Shown here: positions 55,983-64,000 of the stretch, one piece after another
Numbering within the stretch: the first letter of the stretch is position 1
Layout of the letters: each line of letters begins with the position of its first letter
Source: Zopfochytrium polystomum
Taxonomy: Eukaryota > Chytridiomycota > Chytridiomycetes > Chytridiales > Chytridiaceae
Direction: 5' to 3'
DNA length: 64,000 nucleotides
Assembly (NCBI GenBank): GCA_025765615.1
Contig: JAIVFJ010000127.1
Location: forward strand, 124,001 to 188,000
Program-made: the position numbers and the translations under genes
The notes under the pieces: model-generated
The model's database searches: none
The model's input: only the letters and a program-made list of their open reading frames with translations
Told to the model about the DNA's origin: nothing

Positions 55983-56831
55983 ATGAGGGGCGTTGTCAGA
56001 GTGGAAATGGGATGGAGTGAGCAATTTGCAAGAACACAGCAAGGGCACAAGACTGACGAGGCTGACAAGGCCGCTGCAGAGAAAACATATTCAGTCTCAC
56101 AACAACAGCTGTGGCATGTTATGAATCACCTTCTGGAAACCTCTGGAGCCTTCTAGAACATTCCTTCATGGAACCTTGTGGAACCTACTGGAACCTTCTT
56201 TGCTTTCCTGACTTGTCTTTTTGTTGTCATTGGCATCATTGGTATCATTGTATTACCAATTGTTCTTTCTGGAACTTTCTTTGAGTCTTGACAAGGAAGA
56301 CTCTAAAAAGGTATAAGAGGGGATGGGGGACCTGTCCCATCCCTCAAGTGAATTATTGTTTCCAATACAATCATCGTTCCTCTCAGTTCCTTGGCTGCCT
56401 TGTCCTGTCCTGCCCTGTTCCTGACATGGCAGGAGGAGCTACAGAAACAACTTCAGCAACTACAAGCAGCATACCAGGGCCAGCAGCAGCTCCAATTGCA
56501 CCATCAACAGCAGAAGCAGCGGCAACTCCAGCGACTGCCGCAGATCCAGCTACAGGAAGCAAGGCAGCACCTGAGAGCGCAACCCTGTCTAACTCTATGC
56601 TGCTGCATCATCCCCTGCAGCTCAGCCTATCGCCATCAGCGACACCCATTGAGCAAGTGCATGTCAAAGGCTGAGTCGATGGTGCTCAAGCAGGCTCTGC
56701 CACTATGGTCTGGTGGAACTGTTGGCACTGTGCATCCCGCTCAGGCTTACTGCTGTCCAGGTTTGTGTGATTGCAGATTGATTGTCCTCAAGGATTGGAA
56801 GTGGCTGCTGTGCGGGGAGTTGCAACTCTGA
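55983..56831 (+). pseudogene. Gln-rich open frame split by a solo LTR
   Basis: The frame starts at the ATG at 55983 (MRGVVRVEMGWSEQF), runs through SVSQQQLW up to 56116, and resumes at 56432 with EELQKQLQQLQAAYQ. Skipping the LTR and one copy of its TGGCA duplication rejoins the two halves in frame. The encoded part is a Gln/Leu-rich coiled coil, perhaps a gag. Its last third overlaps an antisense copia RNase H remnant and may not be real coding sequence. Confidence 0.45.
56117..56426 (+). mobile_element. Solo LTR, 310 bp, with 5-bp target duplication TGGCA
   Basis: It begins TGTTATGAATC and ends GTTCCTGACA; TGGCA flanks it at 56112-56116 and 56427-56431. It is the inverted relative of 26684-26982, with shared TTCTAGAACATTCC, GGTATAAGAG and CCTGTCCCATCCC blocks. 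The GGTATAAGAG may be its TATA box. No tRNA primer-binding site follows it. Confidence 0.88.
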
Positions 56832-57034
56832 TAATATGGCTAGGAGCCATTGTGCTTCTTGGAAGGCTTCAGAAAGTGAGTAGTATTCTGCTTCCATGGA
56901 GCATAGCAATACTTGATGTTGTTTGTGTGAGACCCAAGAGACAGCAGTGCCCATGAGGAAGAAGACATATCCAGTGCGCGATGTGCAGTCTCCAGGTTTG
57001 CCCCCATAGGATTGTTGGTGATTGCGCCTGGCAT

Positions 57035-57845
57035 GTCAGAAGGGCACCAACAGACTTGAGTCAGTGTGGAGCAATAAAGCTTGTTTAGAGCGTGAGCCCT
57101 TCTCTTGTTAAGAGCGAAGCACCCTTTGTTGCCAAAGTAGATGGAGAGCCGATGCTCTCAGACAGATTGGTCTTGTTTAGAGTGCAGAGCACACCCTTTT
57201 CTTGTAAGATCGAAGCGCCCTATACGAACGAGGTATCGACCCGAGGTAGAACTTGAAGAGCTTCGCAGGTCAAGGTAGAGGGTATGTTGACTCAGATAAG
57301 AATAATGCTTTTTGTTTGTTGTATTCAAGGGTAGAGAGAGAGCAGGCAGATGTGATCAGGATCTGGGATGATGCTTCTCTGGAGCTGCTGGGGCTCCCCC
57401 TTTATACTGCAGGTGGTCTCAGGAATCAGACTTTTGGTGATAGCCTTTTAGCTCTGAGAGATAGAGATTAGACTTTGAGGAGTGAGGAGGCAGGCATGAC
57501 ATCATTGTTGCATCACACTGATTTGGCCAGAACTTCCATGGAGTTATGTGTGCAAAGAAGTAAGTCAGGCTCCCTGTCAAGCTCCTGTAATCATTCCTAT
57601 CAAATTGCAAGAGTGAAGCACACTGATGTGGTCTACCCAGACTGGGGATTGAAACCACCTCTAAGCACTCATACAGTGTCAGAGATTGAGAAAAGTGTAG
57701 ATGACACTGGGATCAACCGTTATGCCATCTTAACTTATCGTTACTCTTGAAGACAGGTCAGAGGATCTTAAAAGGTGTAGGTAATGTGTGCAAACTCCAA
57801 CAACGATGCATCAGCTGGTTCAAGGGTGTCTTTTGTGAAGAGCTG
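57035..57845. repeat. Insertion of about 0.8 kb inside the copia RNase H region
   Basis: It separates GTWDYGLFY (right) from the NNPMGANLE and TAVSWVSH parts (left), which would be close together in an intact element. It contains a repeated GAGCACACCC / GAAGCGCCCTAT-like motif (57100-57225) but no recognisable coding region. The borders are approximate. Confidence 0.45.
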
Positions 57846-60718
57846 TAGTGGCTAGTGGCTTTGCCTGTAGAATAATCCGTAGTCCCAGGTGCCTTGGACG
57901 TAACAAAGCAGGTGGCGGAGTGCATCGCAATGGCACTGGCATGGCTTCAGTTGGAACTGGGAGAGCAAATTTATTGCGAATGCAATATCTGGTTGAGTTT
58001 GTGTTGCAAGATTTTGAATTTTCATGAGTGTGGATTGATACCAGCTTGAGTTGCTCTTGGTGAGTTTGATTGACGTTTTGTCATGCATAAAGGTGATCGA
58101 CATTGGAGTTGATGTGATGTCCAGGTTGTCCCACATTTTCTCTTCAGTGAGAATTGTCCTGGTGTATTTGTCTAGGCCCATCCAGATGCCTTCAGCATTG
58201 CGCTTGAGGTGGATGCAGATCACTTGGCTGACCGTGGTTTCCTCAAGAGACATGCTGTACTCAGTTCAAAAAGCATCCTCAATTTTTGCAACAAGAGCTG
58301 GGATGTTGGCCATGATGTTAATGTGGCCATGATGTTAATGTTGTCGACAAAAACAAAGATGATTTCAAATGTTTGCTGCGGAGGGTCTACTCAAAAGAAG
58401 AGGCAGGGTTCAGCAAGAGATTGGTTGAAGCCAAGTTTCTCGACAATGAACTTGCGAAGGGTCAGCAACCAGTTTCATCCAGATTGATGATGTCCTTGGA
58501 GGCTCTTGAGGAGTTTGCAGAAAAGTTTCTTTTCATCTGGAGTGAATCACTCATGGCCTTTTGGTGGATGCATGTAGATGACTTCTTTGAGAAAAGTGTA
58601 CAGGTAGGCTGTGTTGACATCCATGCTGTGGTACTTGAGGTCAAAAGCAAGGCTGATTGCAATGAGCAGTTGGATGGCCTGGATCTGGACGACAGGAGAA
58701 AAGGTGTCTGGGTAGTCGATGCCTTCGTGTTGGGTGTTTCCACATGCAACAAGTCAGGCTTTCCATCGCTTCAGCCAGCCAAAAGGGTTGAGCTTGTAGG
58801 CATAAACCCATTTGCAGAACATTGCGCATATGCCAGGAGGAAGAACTGCCAAATTCCCAGACCTTCTGCTTGTCCATGAGAGAGTGAAGTTCCTCAAGCT
58901 CAGATGCAGTCCATTCTTCGTTCAGTCTGATGCGTGGGCTTCCTTGTGGGAACATGGCACTGGTGGGAGTTGTGATTGGTGGATTGGTTCTTTAGGGAAG
59001 CACTTTGGGAAGTGTGGTTCTGGCTTGCCTGATTGAAGGTAGAGTCACAAGAGATGGTGAGTGATTGTTCAATTTGCAAGTGGTTTGCAAAGTTGGTGCA
59101 TCTTTGATGTTGACAATGACAGATGGTGGAAGTGGTGATTCAATGACAGGTTCCAGTTCATTGTTGATGGATGCTGCTACACAGTCTGCCGTTGGAGCTA
59201 GGCTCTCTTCAGGTTTGTCTTCGTCTTTGCCAAGGACAACAGCAAATGTGTCAGGGTTTCAACCATAGTTGCCGTTATCATCATTGTCTTCCATATCTTG
59301 GGGAAGAGTTGGAGGTTGATCTGAGGTGTTTGTTGATGATGATGACAGCTGTCCCCCCTGGAAGCCTGGTGCAGTTGCTGGCGAGTATGAGAGGAGGGAG
59401 CACTGTCAGGAGGAGAGTTGGATAACGAGTCAAGTGGTGGCTTGACAGGGTCAAAAGAAGGAGAGTTGTCAGTTTCAGGAAATCCGTAAAATCATCAGAA
59501 AGAGAAGCTAAGAAATCAGAATTAAGATATTGAAGCTTAGCATTGCTGCAGACAAGGCCAGTAAAGACATGCTCATGCAATGTCGTAGCTGAGGGCAATG
59601 GACTCGCTGTCTGTGTCAAAACATACGAAGAGTCGAAATGAGGCCTGAGGAGAGAACTTGGTCTGGTGTGAGTTTGCAGGTGCTGTGTACTCATTGTTGA
59701 GTGTGACAATGAGGCAGCCAAAAATTCCAAGATGGTGCAGGTTGGGTTTTCAGCCTTGGGAAAAGTCAAATGGAATTCAACCAGTGCAAGTGTGTTGCAC
59801 ATGATTGCGCAGGAATGAAGCATGGCATATTGCATAGGACCAGAAGAACAGTGGAAGCTCAGCTTCAATCAGGAGACAGGAAGCAATGTGGGTGATGACC
59901 TTGATGGCATTTTTTGTGACACCATCACCCTCATTGACATAAGGAACAGAAGGCTGAAAGACAATAAGAAGTTGGTGGGTGATACAGTAGGCCTCAAATT
60001 GCTGAGTATTAAGACTGATGTTCAAATAGTGTTCGATGAGTGGGGAAGAGTTGCTCTTCAAAATCAATGTGATCAATTATCTGTTGAGTGATGCCCGCTG
60101 TGCAAGCGACAGTGTTGACCCAAGTGAAGCCTGTGGCGCAGTTGACAATAACTTCAAAGTAGTTGAAACCATCAAGAGAACGTGTAGTTTGGTCAGTACA
60201 CAGCATCTGCAGCAGAGCAAAATCAAAACAAGGCTTGGCCATGAAGTGTTGCCAGTGCATCTTTGTCATTCGCAAATGAGGCAAGGCTTGTGTGTTGTTG
60301 GTGGTGGAGCAGGAGCACCCTTGACATCACCAGACTTGAGAGTGTAACGTATTTGCTCTCGGTGGATGTGGCCAAAATGTCAGTGCCAAAGGTTGTATCC
60401 AGTTGCTGGTGATGTGTAGGCAATGGTGTGAGGACGACAGGCTGTTGAGCCTGCGACCTAAAAAGAGTATACCCCGCTTTTTTTAAATGATAACTTGTGA
60501 GGATTATCAATTTGACTTGACCAAACAACATTTCACAAAAGAGACATAACACAGCCGGACCCCATTCCTTATTATTTTCATGGGTTATTATTGACCGTGC
60601 AAGCCAAACCACTGAGATTTGGACTGTCTCTTAGTCGCAACCATGTATGTTATTCATGTTATTATTACACACTAAGTTGCAAGCCAAATGGCTCAGGCTG
60701 CTCTGCACTACTGGCAGG

Positions 60719-60960
60719 AGGCCCTCTAGCTCAGTGATGTAGAGCACTCCCTTCAATGGGAGAGGTGCTAAGTTTGAGACATGCTGGCAGTCACTGAGCA
60801 AATGATGCAGAAATGCTAAGTTCTGCACCATGACTAACCCTTGCCCTCCTCACTTTGGGAAATAGATTAGGATGATGTGCTTCAGTGGGTAGAAGTACAC
60901 AGTCCAGGTGTACACAGCGCTAGCACAGAGCTGCTGCATAAGCTACCATGATGAAAGGCC
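60719..60960 (+). repeat. tRNA-derived SINE candidate
   Basis: GGCCCTCTAGCTCAGTGATG at 60720-60739 contains a Pol III A box (TAGCTCAGTGATG). A CTCCC...GGGAG stem follows where the anticodon arm would be. AGTTTGAGACA near 60772 fits the B box (GGTTCGANNCC) at the usual distance. The tail to about 60960 is unrelated to tRNA and T-rich DNA follows. It lies inside the decayed copia element. It is not a functional tRNA: the acceptor stem does not close and the B box is mutated. Confidence 0.55.
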
Positions 60961-61980
60961 TCATGAAAGGGTATTAGATCATAGGATTTTTTCTCCTTTC
61001 TTCATTGATGATTTTTACTTATTTTTCAATTATTAGGTTATCCTGTTTTTCCTGTTTTTACTGTTTTATCTTCATTTATTTGTTTGTTTGTAGTCTCTGT
61101 GTGTGTCTCTCCTTTCTTTTGTGGCTGTGAGTGTCTGTCTTCCTCTTTGTACCAATCAGCTGTCCCCAGCTCCTCCACCTTTCTTGGCAGCTGAATGCCA
61201 AGAAATGCTCCATGATTTTCTGAGCTGTCTTCCTTGTTTGATGGCTCAGCCCCATTGTTTGGTGACTCACTCCTCCTCTCTCTTCTTTGTTGTTTTATTT
61301 ATTGTTTTGTTCTTTTGCATTGTTTGCCCTTCTTTTCCCCTCCTTCTTCCTTCACCCTGCTGATTCTAACCCTCTCCTATTTAAGCAGCCCACCCCCCCC
61401 ATTCTTGTTGCGGAGTGAGACAAGTTGTGTCTGGTTCTGTTAAGTGAAAAACAGTTCTGATTTGGTTCTACAGGCACCTCTGCACACTAACTGTTCCTTG
61501 TGTCCGCCCTTTGTCTCTCCAACCCCCTCCAACTCAGGGTTTGACTTGTTGTTTATTTCTTTTGTTGTTTCTTTTGATGGGTTGTAGTGGCTTGTCACTC
61601 CCCTTACTGATTTAGTTGGTCTCACTGATTCAGTTGGTGTCTCTGGTCTAACTCAGCTTTGGCCTTGTGCCCCAGATGGATCCCTTCTGTGTCTTGCACC
61701 AGAGGATTATGCTTGTTTCATGCTTTGGTGTGAGAAACCCCTCTATTTTGTGTTAGAGATTTATTTGTGTTTTTCTTGGGCTTTTTAAGACTCCAAATAC
61801 ACTTTCCTTGTCTAGTGCCCCTAGACACCCTCCTTTTGCCCCTTTTCATTAGTCAGGTTTGGTATTTAGGTCCATGCTCTAGTTTCCACCTATAGCCCTA
61901 GGTGAGGAGTTAGAGAGCACAGTCTCACAAAGGGCTCAACTGAAATTTTCCTCTGTGCAGCTGTTTGCTGGACTGGGATG
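60961..61980. other. T-rich insertion within the copia remnant, nothing recognised
   Basis: Pyrimidine-rich DNA between the protease and integrase parts, with many TTTGTTTG and CTCTCC runs. A C run sits at 61392-61400. No coding domain is seen. Confidence 0.4.
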
Positions 61981-62350
61981 AGATAGTAGAGGCTGTCACA
62001 TCAGTCACCAATTTTGATGCTGTGTTGAAATGCGAGTGTAGTAAGATCAAGAAGAGAGACAGAATCTTGAGTGAATTGTATCCCAGCACTTGGGTCTTGG
62101 AGGACATGCAACACAGAGAGGAGTGGTGCCTTGAGTGATGGGACATGAAGCACATTGCAGAGCACCACATCAAAACCAGGAAAGGTAAGAGTGACAGATC
62201 CAATTCCTTTGATGCAGCAATCATGGTCATCTGTTAGGCGGGCATGGTGTTCAGTTTCAAATTGTTGGTACTCAGTGAATTGCTCCTGGTGTGGGATCAT
62301 TGTGGTTACAGCTCCAGAATCGATCATGTACGGAAGAGAGGCTATGCCTG

Positions 62351-63802
62351 TGTGAGACTATACTCACTCCTTTGACTCTGGGATCTGGGCCCTAGAGTGA
62401 GGGAAAGCAAATAATAGGCTAAAACTAACTTTATTGGGCTGTTGTCTAGGGGGTGTTTCAACCCTACTACTTGCCTAGTCCACGAAGTAACCCTACTGAT
62501 CTGTCTAACAGGGGTCACAAACACAAAGAATGAACATTCACAGGGACAATCCTCTGAAGGATCGGTGCCAGGGCACCAATTACTCGCATGGCTGCGGGCC
62601 GATGCGAGGGGAAACGGAAGGGCACTTCTGAGGGCGCAACACAACCGCAGAATAAAGAGAGAGAAGAGGGAAACGGGGGTTTTTATCTCAGGAACCTAAT
62701 CTCAAATACAACAGGAGCGGTTAATAGCGACGGGACAGACAGGGCGAGACCTAGCGCCCCTCGTCGCGGACGGTGCTGTGGGAGCCCTTGTCGTTGCCAG
62801 CGACGGGGGGGAGAGAGAGAAGGGAGTCGACTATGTAGGGGTCAGAAGGTCGCCAGCAGGGAACTCGCACGCGGAAACGCCTGCAATTGTACACGCACCC
62901 CGCCAGGCTGCGTCGGCACAATCACTCGACCAACGGGCTTTATCGCATCGCACTTGTACTCACACATCTCACCCTCACAGCAATAGGACTGAGGCAGGCG
63001 CTTGTAGATCGAACTCTCAGGTGTCGGGGCTGCACCGGGCGCAGCCACCAACACCCTTGCGGGGACGGGAAGGTTGGGGACAACGACGCCGTCGTCGTCA
63101 CCACCACCACCACCGTCGTCGCGGCGGGCAAGCGCCAGGGATCCTCACTCCAACACAGAGCCGGCAATGTCACACAGTCGCTGGTGGGGCCAGCTGCATT
63201 CCCCACCCACGGCCCCTTAAGAGGAGCCCCACGAAGGGACCATGTACACACCCGGGTGTGTACCATCTCTCACTACCCTCACCTTGCGAGCCAGATGGAT
63301 TTGAAGGGACTCTGTATTGGTGCCAAAGGACAGAAATCAGATTGAAGAAAAAAGGAAAAAGAGAAATGGCCCAAAAACAGAGAGAGAGAAAATTGACAAG
63401 TCAACCACCTGACTTGGAGCATCCACCACAAATGCTCTAAGTCCCCCCCAACCCTATGCGTGTATGTACAAGTGCCGAAAATAAATAATAAATTAGGCGG
63501 GCTTGGGGTACGGCCTGTCAGGCACCCCATCCCTAGGCAGTCAGGCAGTCTCCGTTAGTCACCGAAAAAGAAAATATGTTGAGAAAACCCTGGCGCAACA
63601 GAAACTGTTAAGACGAAAGTAGTAAAAGCAGGCCCAATAATAAAGACAGGTTAGCTGCAAATACACTTTGATAACGCCTTGGAAACTAAAGAACCGGGAG
63701 CAATAATAGGGGTCCCGATCCTTGCGGTTTTATGACAGGTACGCTTGTTTTTGCGAATAAAATCCCTAGACTTTATCACTGAGACCTTGGTGTAGTCTCA
63801 CA
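62351..63802 (-). mobile_element. Complete solo LTR of the large family, 1452 bp
   Basis: Termini TGTGAGACTA...TAGTCTCACA form a 10-bp inverted repeat with TG...CA ends. CCTG flanks it on both sides (62347-62350 and 63803-63806). No polymerase lies between two copies, so it is a solo LTR. It sits in the copia element; across it the copia frame reads FCFWVTHTG on the right and IASLPYMIDSGA on the left, and deleting the LTR and one CCTG makes these one continuous frame. The sense orientation is taken from the 19841 copy, which lies 3' of a plus-strand copia remnant. Confidence 0.88.
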
Positions 63803-63970
63803 CCTGTGTGTGTAACCCAGAAACAGAAGGCCCTACTGTAGCAGGTTGAGGGTGGAATCCAGAGAAAGGAACAAGAGTTGCTTGTGGTACAGCCACAGTT
63901 ACTGAGGCTGAAGCATGTTTGGTTGAGCAGGTGTGAAGTGTTGCATTTGGAGCCTGGCTCAGATGGCATT
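63803..63970 (-). pseudogene. gag C-terminus of the same minus-strand copia element
   Basis: The reading frame CNTSHLLNQTCFSLSNCG ... FCFWVTHTG, rich in Cys and Ser, leads into the protease on the other side of the LTR. A clear CCHC knuckle is not visible. The element continues past the window edge. Confidence 0.55.
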
Positions 63971-64000
63971 GTCTCAGCACATGTGCAGGCAGTGCTCAGA

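Larger units (their letters stand above)
56703..62350 (-). pseudogene. Decayed Ty1/copia retrotransposon (pol), minus strand
   Basis: Reading leftwards: the protease has YMIDSGAVTTMIPHQEQF and NVLHVPSLKAPLLSV (62340-62080). After an inserted stretch comes a GAG-pre-integrase-like part (60340-60240). Integrase has FNYFEVIVNCATGFTWVN and VPYVNEGDGVTKNAIKVI (60200-59830). RT pieces read WTASELEELHSLMDKQKVWE, DTFSPVVQIQAI and STAYLYTFLKEVIYMHPPKG-like in shifting frames (58920-58560). TQPDIAFAINLLSQF and YVQGTWDYGLFY (58050-57870) end RT. RNase H has TAVSWVSHKQHQVLL and SMEAEYYSLSEAFQEAQWLL (56950-56800). Many stops and frameshifts are present. The gag side continues at 63803-63970 beyond an LTR inserted in the element. 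Confidence 0.85.

Noticed and set aside
56427..56674. Possible gag start MAGGATETTS directly after the 56.1-kb LTR
   Set aside because: The ATG arises from the LTR end joined to the target duplication, and the in-frame continuation across the duplication favours the Gln-rich frame.

Overview
The window is nuclear DNA of a fungus, probably an early-diverging, chytrid-like one. Genes carry short introns (about 41-180 nt, donors such as GTGAGT, GTACGT and GTTGAG). The gene set includes the fungal ERMES subunit MDM34 and a BEM1-type scaffold. Intergenic DNA is full of (CT)n/(GA)n tracts and decayed transposons. The chytrid placement is inference; the fungal placement rests mainly on MDM34. Exon boundaries were set by eye from splice-site consensus, reading phase and family conservation.

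Layout. 1-16.6 kb: a gene-rich block with a perilipin-like protein (cut by the left edge), a Ser-rich unknown, a CCR4-type deadenylase with a long disordered N-terminus, a single-pass membrane protein, and MDM34. 16.7-30.5 kb: repeat country. It holds a decayed Fanzor-like (eukaryotic TnpB/OMEGA-type) nuclease copy, Ty1/copia and Ty3-like remnants, a large LTR, the gene for mitochondrial ribosomal protein bL28m, six 47-nt double-hairpin repeats, a solo LTR and a truncated ABCA-type pseudogene. 31.5-36.1 kb: BEM1-like scaffold and SDS22. 36.3-41.3 kb: a second transposon block with pogo-like and piggyBac-like pieces, an LTR fragment and a second Fanzor-like copy in opposite orientation. 41.5-54.6 kb: a dense block with an SLC44 choline-transporter-like protein, a coiled-coil protein, FRG1, SDHAF4, LAMTOR2, ATG5, GPI11/PIG-F, UMP-CMP kinase and an ING-family PHD protein. 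54.6-64 kb: a decayed minus-strand Ty1/copia element broken by other insertions, including a tRNA-derived SINE candidate and two solo LTRs (310 and 1452 bp).

The host genes are mostly housekeeping: mRNA decay (CCR4), ER-mitochondria tethering (MDM34), polarity (BEM1), PP1 control (SDS22), autophagy (ATG5), GPI anchors (GPI11), complex II assembly (SDHAF4), TORC1 signalling (LAMTOR2), pyrimidine nucleotides (URA6-like) and chromatin (ING). The 47-54.6 kb block is unusually tight. FRG1 and SDHAF4 start codons lie 17 bp apart. URA6, GPI11 and ATG5 run head-to-tail on one strand, and the GPI11 stop overlaps the ATG5 start as ATGA.

The observations most worth following are the two intron-containing Fanzor-like copies, the covarying double-hairpin repeat family, the ATGA gene overlap, and two LTR insertions whose removal restores a reading frame.
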